Assembly: GCF_029625905.1 (NCBI RefSeq)
Contig: NZ_JARTLM010000005.1
Location: 62,001 to 126,000 of the forward strand
Direction of reading: 5' to 3'
DNA from: Hydrogenovibrio sp. 3SP14C1
Lineage (GTDB): Bacteria; Pseudomonadota; Gammaproteobacteria; Thiomicrospirales; Thiomicrospiraceae
Length of the DNA: 64,000 nt
Part shown: piece by piece, positions 55,009 to 63,915 of the stretch
Numbering within the stretch: position 1 is the stretch's first letter
Layout: each line of letters starts with the position of its first letter
Notes under the pieces: generated by a model
What the model saw: the letters and a program-made list of their open reading frames with translations, nothing else
Told to the model about the DNA's origin: nothing
Databases searched by the model: none
Program-made: the position numbers and the translations under genes

Positions 55009-56106
55009 TTAGTCGTCTTTAAATGCATCGCGATGAAATTCTGCCGCTTGCATAACCTCGCGTAACCCACTCTCCATTAATTCAGGCACATCACCGCCAG
55101 CTAGCACGGTCAACATTGAATGAACACCTCGAGAGAGAGAGGTGAGGTTATAGCCGCCTTCTAGCACCAAGGCCAGACGACCGTCGCAATGTTTGTCGGC
55201 AATCCCCTGCACGATGCTAGTGAGCACGGCTAAACCGTCGTAGCTCATATTCAACGCCATGTCATTGTGGTGAGGGTCGCAACCGGCGGAGACTAAAACC
55301 AGATCTGGTTTAAAATAGTCAGCAGCGGGGATCAGTATTTCGCGAAATGCTTTTTCAAGAGCAATATCACCAGCGGCTTCCGGTAGAGGAACGTTAACCG
55401 TATAGCCTTCGCCCATACCAGCACCGATCTCGTTCAAATTTCCGGAACCCGGGTAAAAGGGCGCGGCACAATGGGTGTCAAAAAATAGCACATCTTGATC
55501 CGCCCAAAATATATCTTGTGTGCCGTTACCGTGGTGGGCATCCCAGTCAACGATTAGAACACGCTCGCAACCAAGTTTTGCCTGAGCGTGGGCAGCCGCC
55601 ACAGCAACATTGTTAAACAAACAAAATCCGCGCGCCCGAACTGCATCGGCATGATGACCAGGTGGCCGAACCAATGCGAAAGCGCTTTGCGTTTCACCCT
55701 TAACCACGCATTCGACGGCTGCGATTGCATTACCCGCGGCAGAGGTCGCTGCCTGAATACTTTCTGGCGAGACGGCGGTGGTGTCTTTGTCTAGCCAAGC
55801 ACGTTTACCCTCGAGGGAGAACATATGGTCTAGGTGAGTTGTGGTGTGAACACGACCTAGTTGTTCGTATGTGGCATGCGCTCCTACCTTGATTTGTACG
55901 CCAGGGATAGGATATTCCTTGAGCCATTCCATGATTGCAGTGAGCCGTCCAGGGTGTTCAGGATAACTCCATTTGAAGTTTAGCTCTCTCAGAATATTGC
56001 TTACACGCTTTTCTACTCGGCTAGGGAGAAAGGGTAAATCTACTTGAGGGTCATGGCCGAGCATAACTTCGTCATAAAACACTGTTACACTGCGTGAATC
56101 TGCCAT
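55009..56106 (-). CDS. Histone deacetylase / acetylpolyamine amidohydrolase family enzyme
   Basis: The 365-residue protein has the arginase-deacetylase catalytic set: paired histidines in VRPPGHHADA (His151, His152), VDWDAHHGNGTQDIF with zinc ligands Asp189 and His191, Asp277 in SAGCDPHHND, and the catalytic tyrosine of LEGGYN (Tyr319). HPGRLTAIMEWL is the usual substrate-entry segment. Bacterial members deacetylate acetylpolyamines or other acetyl-amides with Zn2+. I start it at ATG 56106 behind GGAGGTCGCGA; an upstream in-frame TTG is unlikely. It is divergent from the ATP-grasp gene across 540 bases and shares that block's higher G+C. Confidence 0.92.
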   Translation of the reverse strand: MADSRSVTVFYDEVMLGHDPQVDLPFLPSRVEKRVSNILRELNFKWSYPEHPGRLTAIMEWLKEYPIPGVQIKVGAHATYEQLGRVHTTTHLDHMFSLEGKRAWLDKDTTAVSPESIQAATSAAGNAIAAVECVVKGETQSAFALVRPPGHHADAVRARGFCLFNNVAVAAAHAQAKLGCERVLIVDWDAHHGNGTQDIFWADQDVLFFDTHCAAPFYPGSGNLNEIGAGMGEGYTVNVPLPEAAGDIALEKAFREILIPAADYFKPDLVLVSAGCDPHHNDMALNMSYDGLAVLTSIVQGIADKHCDGRLALVLEGGYNLTSLSRGVHSMLTVLAGGDVPELMESGLREVMQAAEFHRDAFKDD

Positions 56107-56646
56107 TCGCGACCTCCTTAATATTGCTGTGGGGCGCTGCTTAATCAGCAACGTTTTGCCAGTTTTTTACTGTGGTGTTGAATACTGCGGCTAGCACACC
56201 CGTGTTTTAACCCGCCGCCACCCATGCCGCTTCCGCCTCTTTAATTGGTTGCTGCGTAAGATGTAAATGTCACTCATGCTGACTACGCTAGATTGGAGAA
56301 GGTTCGCACGACCATTCACTTATCGTTATTAACCAATGCATCGGTAAGTCGTCTTTGTAGACTTTACCTATTCATATTTTCAGGATAACACAGATAAGTA
56401 TCGTTGTATCCGAACGGGAAAAGTCTTTGTAATAAATACATATTTTTAAAAGCAGAGAGCAAAATTGATAGCAGTATGCTTTCGTGTTATGGTAAAACCA
56501 CAGTTCAATTTTTTAACGCTCTTTATACGTTATTTCAATTACATTCAATTGCATAACGCGTACTGTTGTTTGCTGTTAAATTTCTCAATGGCTTTCTATC
56601 CCGCGTTATATCTATTCACTTCAACCCCGCAACGGAGGCATGTATT
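56107..56646. promoter_or_regulatory. 540-base divergent control region of the HDAC / ATP-grasp block
   Basis: A candidate promoter faces the ATP-grasp gene: TTGATA (56465-56470), 17 bases, TATGGT (56488-56493). No sizeable gene fits. On the minus strand a very basic 28-residue frame (56191-56277, MSDIYILRSNQLKRRKRHGW) exists without a clear ribosome site, and another frame there ends IKEAEAAWVAAG, looking like a scrap of an older coding end. These suggest remnants of the insertion event. Confidence 0.45.
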
Positions 56647-57873
56647 ATGACGAAAAAAAATCCCGATAAAGGCTATGTAGCCATTCTTGGCTGGAGCTTA
56701 AACGCCATTAACGCCATTGAAAACTTTGACCGTCGTTATATTATTGTCGCTCCGCAATGGGCTGAAGACTATGCCAGAGAAAATGGTATCCCTTTCATTA
56801 CTTGGGATTTCGAGCGACTCAATGAGAGTTCCATGGAAATTGCCGAGAAATTAAAAGAGGAAGGCGTGGATGTTGCTATTCCATTGTTTGAAGAAACGGT
56901 GGAGTGGGCTGGCGCAATCAATGCGGTATTGCTCAAAAATCCGCGCCTCATGAACCAATCAATGCTGTTCCGTGATAAGGCGCTGATGAAACGACGTGCT
57001 CAGCTTGGCGGCATTCGTGTTGGTATATTCGAAGAGGCAAACGACAAGACTGATGTTATCCGTTTCTTAAGACGCGTTAACCAGGCTCTTTTAAAACTGG
57101 ACGGTGACCCCGATGATCCGATTCATCTGAAAGCCTTTGATAAAGCAGGTTGTTTGGGGCATCGCGTGGTTCGTACGCCGGACGATGTGGACAATATCCC
57201 TGAAGAAGAATTTCCGGCTTTGATGGAAAGTCACTTGGACGGATGGGAGTTCGCTGTCGAGGCCTTTATCAAGGATCGAAAAATTCACTTTCTGAATATA
57301 TCCGAATATGTCACTTTGGGGTACTCGGTGTTTGTGCCGGCCACTCCAGATTTGGAAAAATGGCGCCCTCAAGTGGTTGCGGAAATCGAAAAACTGATTG
57401 AAACCTTTGATATCGACTTCGGTTTCATTCACCCCGAATATTTCGTTACCAGCGATGGGAAAATGTACTTCGGTGAGGTGGCTTATCGGCCACCAGGCTT
57501 CAACGCTTTTGAACTTATTGAACGCGCCTATGGCTTCAACGCTTACCAGGCGATGGTGATGATGTTTGATCCAAAAACCACTGACGAGGAAATTAAAGCC
57601 TTTTTCCCACGAGAAGTGGTCGACGCTAAGGGGCATGCCGGTTGTTTCGGTGTGTATCCACGCCGACGAGTCATCAACGAACTTAGAATACCGGAAGAGA
57701 CGGAAAACGATCCTTATTTCGAATTCCATGAACTGCAGTCACCTATGCAAAATAAGGTACCGAAACGGAGTGCCTTCGGAACGCACTGGGGTCTGGTATA
57801 CTTTTTCGGTGACGATCCGTATCGTATGCGTGATCTGCTTAAAGCCCAGGAAGACCTGGATTATTATATCTGA
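56647..57873 (+). CDS. ATP-grasp carboxylate-amine ligase-like protein
   Basis: The 408-residue protein has the ATP-grasp plan: an N-terminal Rossmann-like pre-grasp domain (YVAILGWSLNAINAIENFD), the DKALMKRRAQLGGI segment (110-123), the ATP lysine in IHLKAFDKAGCLG (Lys162), the hinge HLDGWEFAVEAF and the Mg2+/substrate motif FGFIHPEYFVTSDGKMYFGE then VAYRPPG (Glu264, Glu277, Arg281). Such enzymes join a carboxylate to an amine through an acyl phosphate. ATG 56647 follows GGAGGC by nine bases. It is followed 11 bases later by the papain-like gene and clearly shares its mRNA. Substrates are not evident. Confidence 0.88.
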   Translation: MTKKNPDKGYVAILGWSLNAINAIENFDRRYIIVAPQWAEDYARENGIPFITWDFERLNESSMEIAEKLKEEGVDVAIPLFEETVEWAGAINAVLLKNPRLMNQSMLFRDKALMKRRAQLGGIRVGIFEEANDKTDVIRFLRRVNQALLKLDGDPDDPIHLKAFDKAGCLGHRVVRTPDDVDNIPEEEFPALMESHLDGWEFAVEAFIKDRKIHFLNISEYVTLGYSVFVPATPDLEKWRPQVVAEIEKLIETFDIDFGFIHPEYFVTSDGKMYFGEVAYRPPGFNAFELIERAYGFNAYQAMVMMFDPKTTDEEIKAFFPREVVDAKGHAGCFGVYPRRRVINELRIPEETENDPYFEFHELQSPMQNKVPKRSAFGTHWGLVYFFGDDPYRMRDLLKAQEDLDYYI

Positions 57874-57884
57874 TGGAATAATTG

Positions 57885-59891
57885 ATGAACCTCAACGTGG
57901 AACCGGCCGCTGCCGACAAACAAACCCAGCTATTACAAGAAAAGCTGGAGAGTGCCATAGGCCGACTGGAACGAGCCAGCCTTTTTGCTAAGCTCAACTT
58001 TCAGACACAAGTGCTGGAACTGGCTGGTCGTATGATATTACTGCCTGGCGGCGTGCAGCAGCTTTATGCTTTGGCACCGAGACTGGATGATGCCGGACTG
58101 TTCTATGGAACCGATTGGGCGGAACCTGGCGCGCTGCTACCGAGACTGGTGAATAACACTCTTGAGCAAGGCTCTGATCCTTTGGTTATGCTGGAATGCA
58201 TGAGCGAGTTGCGGCTGTTGGCAATTGCCAACGGCGAATACAGTCATGAAGGTGTTTCTGTTGAACAGGCACGTCACTTCCTTACTCAGGTGCTGGCGCT
58301 GAACCTTAATCATTTGTTCGGCACTGCGAATGAGGCGTTACGTACTAGACTGGGTAAATTAGGTGATGGAATACAGGCGCTGTTTCAGTATCTGTTGGAT
58401 CATATTGGTTTCGACAATATTCTTGGCAGCTTGATTGATGAAATCTGGCGTATTCTTGCCCAACGTCCCATTCAAGTCGGTGGCGTGAAAACCATGGTTA
58501 CCCAGATCGCTTTAACGCTGGCGCAAGGGGTGGGTGATATTGGCGAGGCTCGACTGGGCTCGGACCGACTCATCAGCTCTTTGTTTGGCCCCACTCAGGG
58601 GTGTATCGATGACCCGGGGCTGGATGCTTACTACGCACGACTGGAGGCGATGGACTTTCCTACTCTCCAGCAAGAAGCCTATGGATTTTCTCGCGCCATG
58701 CATGACGTGGGGCTAGTCTCTGACTACCACGCGGGCTATCTGCGTTGGTTATTGCAAAACGATCAGAGCCAACTGATACCAGATGCGTTAGGCCTCAGCA
58801 GCACCGGCTTGGATGTCTTGCGCACTTATCAGAATTTGATTCATAAACTGATTGAAGAAGTTATCTACGCGCAAACCGCACAGACTGTATACGGGCTGGC
58901 GATGTTATTGGAGCGCGGCATTCTTTATGCACCGCCTATCGCCCCGGGACTATGGAGACAGCTTAATTTGCCGCTTTCGGAACAGACTGAATCTGCGCTG
59001 ATGGCGGCCTATGGCGATGCGGTGACCCCCAGAGTGCGCTTGTTATCCGGTGTAATTTCTTTGCTGGGTCAGCCGTTGGGTGTTGGGCAAGGTAACAACC
59101 CAACCTGCCAGTCGGCACGTGCCATTTCAATGTGGTCATACAACGACCCGGATTTTCTAATGCACCTGATCGCACAAGCCGCTCGTTTTGATAATATACA
59201 AATGAATTTTGAAGGCCAGCCTATTAACTCAGCGGAGTTAGCTGCCGGACTAGCGAGTAATATTCCACTTGATACCGATCCGGTTTCCATTGTGCTGGTG
59301 CCTCATTTGGACCGAGTTTATAATGCAATGGGTCAAGCCTGCGTGGGGCGTGGAGAAGATCCTCATCGTTGGATCAATCCAGAGTTTCACGGTTGGTGGG
59401 TAGGTCGCGAATTTTACATCGCCGTAGATGTCGCTAGTGGAAAGCTAAAAAACGATTATGTCAGTTATCTTGAACAGTTTTATCGCAGTTATCACCCTTT
59501 ATACAATGGTAACCAGCCCGTGATACATCCTCAGCCAGCTGGTATAGCCGTGACCGACAGCAATGCACAGTTTGTAGGCTGGCATGCCATCGCTCTGTTG
59601 CGGGTTGGCCTCGACCAGAATGATGTTATGCGTGTGTATTTCTATAACCCCAATAATGACAGTGGTCAAAACTGGGGAGACGATGTGGTGGTCTCCACCC
59701 ACGGGTTTGGGGAACGTTTCGGCGAAGCGTCTTTACCTTTCCCTGAACTGGCTTCTCGTCTGTATATTTTCCATGACGACCCGATTCAAGTTCAGACAGA
59801 CATTATCGAACTGCCCAAGGAAGAGCTTGATCATGTACAAGACATGGCTCTAAAAAGCTGGGCAGCGGAACGGCAACCAGCAGAAGTTTAG
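57885..59891 (+). CDS. Large protein with probable papain-like Cys-His-Asn catalytic domain, no family recognised
   Basis: The 668-residue protein has no signal peptide or membrane helix. Residues 1 to about 380 are mostly helical (e.g. QTQVLELAGRMILLPGGVQQ). The C-terminal third holds VGQGNNPTCQSARAISMWS, FVGWHAIALLRVG and VYFYNPNNDSGQNWG. The glutamine (402) lies exactly six residues before the cysteine (408), as the oxyanion Gln and catalytic Cys do in papain; His567 and Asn588 complete the order Gln-Cys-His-Asn with suitable strand contexts. I infer a cysteine peptidase, amidase or transglutaminase-type activity. It is 11 bases downstream of the ATP-grasp gene. ATG 57885 follows TGGA; a TTG one codon earlier is in frame. 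Confidence 0.75.
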   Translation: MNLNVEPAAADKQTQLLQEKLESAIGRLERASLFAKLNFQTQVLELAGRMILLPGGVQQLYALAPRLDDAGLFYGTDWAEPGALLPRLVNNTLEQGSDPLVMLECMSELRLLAIANGEYSHEGVSVEQARHFLTQVLALNLNHLFGTANEALRTRLGKLGDGIQALFQYLLDHIGFDNILGSLIDEIWRILAQRPIQVGGVKTMVTQIALTLAQGVGDIGEARLGSDRLISSLFGPTQGCIDDPGLDAYYARLEAMDFPTLQQEAYGFSRAMHDVGLVSDYHAGYLRWLLQNDQSQLIPDALGLSSTGLDVLRTYQNLIHKLIEEVIYAQTAQTVYGLAMLLERGILYAPPIAPGLWRQLNLPLSEQTESALMAAYGDAVTPRVRLLSGVISLLGQPLGVGQGNNPTCQSARAISMWSYNDPDFLMHLIAQAARFDNIQMNFEGQPINSAELAAGLASNIPLDTDPVSIVLVPHLDRVYNAMGQACVGRGEDPHRWINPEFHGWWVGREFYIAVDVASGKLKNDYVSYLEQFYRSYHPLYNGNQPVIHPQPAGIAVTDSNAQFVGWHAIALLRVGLDQNDVMRVYFYNPNNDSGQNWGDDVVVSTHGFGERFGEASLPFPELASRLYIFHDDPIQVQTDIIELPKEELDHVQDMALKSWAAERQPAEV

Positions 59892-59910
59892 TTACCCTAT
59901 CGAATTAAAA

Positions 59911-59946
59911 AAAACAGGGAAGGGATAGAGCTTCCCTTTGTTTTTA
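59911..59946 (+). terminator. Terminator after the ATP-grasp/papain-like operon
   Basis: AGGGAAG and CTTCCCT arms with an eight-base loop, an A-run before and TTGTTTTT after, lie 20 bases past the stop. Confidence 0.85.
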
Positions 59947-60101
59947 TTGCCTTTATTGGGTAATTGAGTTCCAGAAGAAACCTACCAGACTAAAGGGCTG
60001 AACCTTATTACTGGATGTCATGGGTGACAGTCGTTAAAATGAAGGTTCTTCTAATCGATGTTTGATGTTAGTTTTCAAACAATTTTACAAAAGTAGCTTT
60101 C

Positions 60102-61181
60102 ATGACCCTAGTTCAAAAATCGTCCGAAAATACAATTCAACTCACTCAATATAGTCATGGAGCGGGGTGCGGTTGTAAAATTTCGCCTAAGTTGCTCGAA
60201 AGTCTTCTCGAGACACAAACCAAAACGTCCTTTTATCCGAATTTATTGGTGGGCAACTCGACCAATGACGATGCCGCTGCCTATGATTTAGGGAATGGTA
60301 CTTCGGTATTAAGCACCACCGATTTTTTCATGCCGATTGTTGATGATCTTTTTACGTTTGGGCAGATTGCCGCAACCAATGCCATCAGCGATATTTACGC
60401 GATGGGCGGTCAGCCATTGATGGCGATTGCGATTTTTGGTTGGCCAATCGATAAACTGCCCGCGGAAGTGGGACGAGCAGTCCTTGAAGGGGGGCGTGCA
60501 ACCTGTGAAGCCGCGGGCATTCCTTTGGCGGGCGGACACTCTATTGATGCACCAGAACCGATTTTCGGGCTTGCGGTGACCGGGTTAGCGGATAATCAAT
60601 ATCTCAAACGCAATGCTTCTGCCGAAGTGGGCTGTGAGCTTTTTCTGACCAAACCGATTGGGATTGGTATTCTGACGACGGCGCAGAAACAGCAGAAAAT
60701 ACAACCGGATCACTTACAGGTCGCGATTGATGCAATGACGACTCTGAACCGTATCGGCACAGAGTTGGCGAAAATGGATAGCGTTACTGCCATGACCGAC
60801 GTGACCGGGTTTGGTTTGTTGGGGCATTTGATCGAGGTGTGCGAAGGCAGTGGTATTGCTGCCCAGATCGATTTCGCGAAAGTTCCGCTCTTAGCGCATG
60901 CACACGATTACTTGGCGCAGGGTTGCACGCCAGGCGGCGCACAGCGTAACTTCGACAGCTTTGGTCATAAGGCGAGTGCTTTGTTCGGTTCGGCTTTAAC
61001 GCCAGACCAGCAGGCGATTTTATGTGACCCGCAAACTTCCGGTGGTCTTTTGGTGGCAGTTAAATCTGAAGCGGTGGCGGAATTTCATCAAGTCGCCAAA
61101 CAGCATGGATTGGCATTACATTCGTTTGGCAAAACGGTTGAAGCCTCAAGCCAGAGTCATGTGGTTGAGGTGATTGCTTAA
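60102..61181 (+). CDS. selD: Selenide, water dikinase SelD
   Basis: The 359-residue enzyme begins with a conserved [18 protein letters not shown]; Cys23 is the catalytic residue (some homologues use selenocysteine; here the codon is TGC) and Lys26 its partner. [19 protein letters not shown] and [19 protein letters not shown] are typical. It makes selenophosphate from selenide and ATP. Its stop overlaps the mnmH start by one base, indicating that the selenium goes at least to tRNA modification. Confidence 0.97.
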   Translation: MTLVQKSSENTIQLTQYSHGAGCGCKISPKLLESLLETQTKTSFYPNLLVGNSTNDDAAAYDLGNGTSVLSTTDFFMPIVDDLFTFGQIAATNAISDIYAMGGQPLMAIAIFGWPIDKLPAEVGRAVLEGGRATCEAAGIPLAGGHSIDAPEPIFGLAVTGLADNQYLKRNASAEVGCELFLTKPIGIGILTTAQKQQKIQPDHLQVAIDAMTTLNRIGTELAKMDSVTAMTDVTGFGLLGHLIEVCEGSGIAAQIDFAKVPLLAHAHDYLAQGCTPGGAQRNFDSFGHKASALFGSALTPDQQAILCDPQTSGGLLVAVKSEAVAEFHQVAKQHGLALHSFGKTVEASSQSHVVEVIA

Positions 61182-62317
61182 TGACGCAGGCAATTGAATC
61201 TTTGACCCAATTCCAAAATCATTTACCACAAAGTAACGAGTTTGAACGCATCGTGTTGGAAGGCATTCCTCTAATCGATGTGCGCGCACCTGTGGAATTC
61301 GCGCAGGGAGCCTTTGAAATGGCGCATAATTTTCCATTGATGAATGACGATGAGCGGCAGCAAGTCGGGCTTTGTTATAAGGAAAAAGGTCATGATGAAG
61401 CGGTTAATCTCGGACATCAATTGGTTAATAATCAGGTGCGTGCGCCGCGCGTGGATGGCTGGCAATCTTTTATGGAAAAGCACCCCGATGCGATGCTTTA
61501 TTGCTTTCGCGGCGGAATGCGTTCCAAAATCGCTCAGCAGTGGTTAGCGGACAGCGGTTATGAAATTGTTCGCCTAAAAGGCGGCTATAAAGCGTTTCGC
61601 CGTTATTTGATTGATCGCTTGGAAGCAATGCCACAAGCGCTTTTGGAGGCAGGTATTCAGCCTTGGGTACTGGGTGGCCGTACAGGGTGTGGAAAAACCC
61701 GATTGATTTACACGTTGAATAATGCCATTGACCTGGAAGGGTTGGCAAACCATCGTGGTTCGGCTTTTGGTCGCCATGTGACCCCTCAACCCACTCAGAT
61801 TGATTTTGAGAATACCTTGGCAATGGCGATGATTCGTTTTCAGGCACAAGGCTATTCTTCTTTGGTATTGGAAGATGAGGCGCGTAATATCGGTTCACTG
61901 TCTATTCCTAAATCGCTGTTTGATTTTTTCAAAGGAGGGCGCCATGCTGTGTTGGAAACGCCTTTGGCAGAACGCATTGCGATTACGCGGGAAGAATATG
62001 TCGAGCAGGCTCAATCAGAGTATCCCACTTTTGAGGCTTGGGCTGAATTTATGCGTGCTGCATTTGAGCGCATCCGCAAACGTTTGGGGGGCGAGCGTTA
62101 CCAGAGAGTTTTATCAGAATTCGAGCTGGCCTGTACCACACAGCTTAACCAAAACACTTTCGATGGGCATGACGGTTGGATTCATATTCTGCTGAATGAG
62201 TACTATGATCCGATGTACGATTATCAAATGCAGAAACATCAAAGCAAAATTGATTTCAGTGGCGAGTTTGATGCGGTACAAGACTTTCTGCGCCAACAGG
62301 CTTTGTCGAAAAATTAG
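61181..62317 (+). CDS. mnmH: tRNA 2-selenouridine synthase MnmH (SelU/YbbB)
   Basis: The 378-residue protein has an N-terminal rhodanese domain with the catalytic Cys108 in YCFRGGMRSKIAQQW and a C-terminal P-loop domain with GGRTGCGKT (164-173). It converts 2-thiouridine to 2-selenouridine at the wobble position of some tRNAs through a geranylated intermediate. It overlaps selD, its selenium donor, by one base and is followed by a CCAGGCCTGG hairpin. Confidence 0.96.
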   Translation: MTQAIESLTQFQNHLPQSNEFERIVLEGIPLIDVRAPVEFAQGAFEMAHNFPLMNDDERQQVGLCYKEKGHDEAVNLGHQLVNNQVRAPRVDGWQSFMEKHPDAMLYCFRGGMRSKIAQQWLADSGYEIVRLKGGYKAFRRYLIDRLEAMPQALLEAGIQPWVLGGRTGCGKTRLIYTLNNAIDLEGLANHRGSAFGRHVTPQPTQIDFENTLAMAMIRFQAQGYSSLVLEDEARNIGSLSIPKSLFDFFKGGRHAVLETPLAERIAITREEYVEQAQSEYPTFEAWAEFMRAAFERIRKRLGGERYQRVLSEFELACTTQLNQNTFDGHDGWIHILLNEYYDPMYDYQMQKHQSKIDFSGEFDAVQDFLRQQALSKN

Positions 62318-62335
62318 CCAGGCCTGGTTGTTTTT
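62312..62335 (+). terminator. CCAGGCCTGG hairpin after mnmH
   Basis: AAAAATTAGCCAGGCCTGGTTGTTTTT overlaps the mnmH stop codon and forms a slightly imperfect hairpin with a T-tract. Confidence 0.75.
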
Positions 62336-62453
62336 AAACGTAAAAGTTATTTTTCTAAAGACGAACGCTACCCCTTGCTTTAGAATGTTTGAAACCAATT
62401 TGCCCGAGTATTCGCTGGGAAAAGAATTTTAAGTCTTAATGTAGGAGTTTGTT

Positions 62454-62753
62454 GTGGTCGAAAGTTATGAAGATTTACATCAATTGGTGTCATCGGAAAT
62501 TGAAAGTTATTTAGCGCAGCATGATGATGCTTCAATCACGTTTGAGGTAGCCGATAATAATTCTTGCTCGATGAGTAACAAAGCAAACAATAATAAGTTT
62601 GTTTTTATGTTCGCCCGATTTGGTGATGAATATAAAGTGGGGTTTGCCTTTTATGAAGGGTTCGACCCAAACCCATGCTGGATTGACGATGTCAGCAATG
62701 ATGGGTTTGATAAAAATTTTATGCAAACCTTAATTTCCGAGCATTTAGTTTAA
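62454..62753 (+). CDS. Small acidic protein, function unknown
   Basis: The 99-residue protein starts with GTG at 62454, seven bases after TAGGAG. It is acidic (ESYEDLHQLVSSEIESYLAQ, HDDASITFEVADNN) with a predicted antiparallel beta region (KFVFMFARFGDEYKVGFAFY) and a conserved-looking DDVSNDGFDKNFM end. I do not recognise a family. It is flanked by palindromic hairpins on both sides, so it is probably a single-gene transcript. Confidence 0.65.
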   Translation: MVESYEDLHQLVSSEIESYLAQHDDASITFEVADNNSCSMSNKANNNKFVFMFARFGDEYKVGFAFYEGFDPNPCWIDDVSNDGFDKNFMQTLISEHLV

Positions 62754-62910
62754 TCTAATTGAATTGTCGCAATATTTAATCAAATTACATCAATAGGGCA
62801 TTGTTTCAAGGCATAGAAACCTTGCCTAAGTTTTTCAATAATCAATCGTATATTTGAATGGAAAAACTCTATTCCTTCCTTCTTACTCTGTAATACTTAA
62901 AGCTATCTAA

Positions 62911-62986
62911 AAACGGCCAGGCCTGGTTAATTTGGTGACCAGTCGTTTTGAATAACAAAATCCCCCTATGCGGGGCTTTAATTTTA
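62911..62986 (+). terminator. Two hairpins before the ParA-like gene
   Basis: A CCAGGCCTGG element (core 62917-62926) with unequal arms is followed by CCCC-CTATGC-GGGG (62962-62975) and a T-rich stretch only 20 bases before the next start. The second hairpin overlaps the leader of the ParA-like gene and could attenuate it. Confidence 0.5.
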
Positions 62987-62996
62987 TGGAAGCTTT

Positions 62997-63629
62997 ATGT
63001 CGGCACGAATTTTCTCTATTGCCAATCAAAAGGGTGGTACTGGTAAAACCACTGTTAGTATGAATTTTGCCGCAGGCTTAATTAATCGGGGGCGTGTGTT
63101 GGTCATTGATGCGGACCCCCAGGGGTCGGCTAGCCAATGGTGCAGTTTGTCTTCAGAGGATAAACCGTTTCCGGTCTCGGTCATTTCAGTGGGCGGGCAT
63201 TTGGCGCGCGAAGTTGAACGCTTTGCTAAGGATTATGATTTTATCGTGATTGATTGCCCACCAACGTTAGAAACGGGGGTGATGCAATCTGCCTTGCAGG
63301 TATCGGAAGCGGTGTTGATTCCGGTTCTACCGTCTCCGGTGGATTTATGGGCGAGTATTCGCATTGCCGAAGCCGTTGAGCATGCCAAGCTCCGAAACCG
63401 TCAGTTGAATTCTTATATCGTGGTTAATCAGCTGGAACCGCGCAGTGCTTTGTCGACCGCAATGAAAGAAGCTTTGGAAGAGTTTGATATTCCTGCGTTA
63501 CAAAACGGTGTTCGCCGTCGTGCGGTGTATCGTAATGCGGCTGTCGATGGGGTGAGTGTTTATTGTATGGGGAAACGCGGCGAAGTGGCCGCGAAAGAAA
63601 TCGATGATATTATTGAGGAGGTCTTATGA
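62997..63629 (+). CDS. ParA/MinD-family ATPase, probable McdA (carboxysome positioning)
   Basis: The 210-residue protein has a deviant Walker A with the signature lysine (NQKGGTGKTTVSMNF), Walker A' VLVIDADPQGSASQW and Walker B YDFIVIDCPPTLE, and belongs to the short ParA branch without an N-terminal DNA-binding domain. Such ATPases bind the nucleoid and position cargo. The coupled small disordered protein downstream (four-base ATGA overlap) makes McdA/McdB-type carboxysome positioning the best fit in a sulfur-oxidising autotroph. No carboxysome genes lie in the window, so chemoreceptor or plasmid-type partition remains possible. Confidence 0.75.
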   Translation: MSARIFSIANQKGGTGKTTVSMNFAAGLINRGRVLVIDADPQGSASQWCSLSSEDKPFPVSVISVGGHLAREVERFAKDYDFIVIDCPPTLETGVMQSALQVSEAVLIPVLPSPVDLWASIRIAEAVEHAKLRNRQLNSYIVVNQLEPRSALSTAMKEALEEFDIPALQNGVRRRAVYRNAAVDGVSVYCMGKRGEVAAKEIDDIIEEVL

Positions 63630-63835
63630 CAACGACGAAAAACAGCGCCACAACGGCTTCTAAATTAGCCAGTAGTGTACGACGAGCAAAAACCACACAA
63701 ACGGATGAAGAAGTTTCGGAAACGAAAGCCACTTCAGCGGCAAAAAAAACACCTGCAAAAAAGCCTGCCGCAAAACCATCTGAAAAAACAGAGTCTATTC
63801 AGCCGATGCGATCAAACCGAGTTTGGCCGGATTAA
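63626..63835 (+). CDS. Small disordered basic protein, McdB-like partner of the ParA ATPase
   Basis: The 69-residue protein is low in complexity: a Thr/Ser/Ala-rich amino end with SVRRAKTT, a Lys/Ala/Pro central part (AAKKTPAKKPAAKP) and the end MRSNRVWPD with a single tryptophan (Trp67) three residues from the C-terminus. Alpha-type McdB proteins are described as small, disordered and with an invariant tryptophan near the C-terminus, which fits. It overlaps the ParA-like stop as ATGA. Without that context it would be unassignable. Confidence 0.6.
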   Translation: MTTTKNSATTASKLASSVRRAKTTQTDEEVSETKATSAAKKTPAKKPAAKPSEKTESIQPMRSNRVWPD

Positions 63836-63868
63836 TTTTTCTTTCTCAGTTTAAATAACAACTGATAC

Positions 63869-63915
63869 AAAACCGCCGAGCCTAAGGTGTATTAGGGGAG
63901 GTGGTTTTATCCCTA
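63869..63915 (+). terminator. Probable terminator after the McdAB-like pair
   Basis: AAAACCGCC and GGTGGTTTT arms (with G-U pairing) enclose a CCTAA/TTAGG inner helix. After it the window ends with AT-rich sequence and a GTCAGAGTTTGACC phrase, with no gene visible. Confidence 0.55.

Noticed and set aside
56191-56277. 28-residue very basic minus-strand frame between the HDAC and ATP-grasp genes
   Set aside because: No clear ribosome site and no family; mentioned only as a possible remnant.
57091-57729. 212-codon minus-strand frame inside the ATP-grasp gene
   Set aside because: It is antisense to a clear ATP-grasp domain and has no recognisable motifs or ribosome site; a shadow of the real gene.
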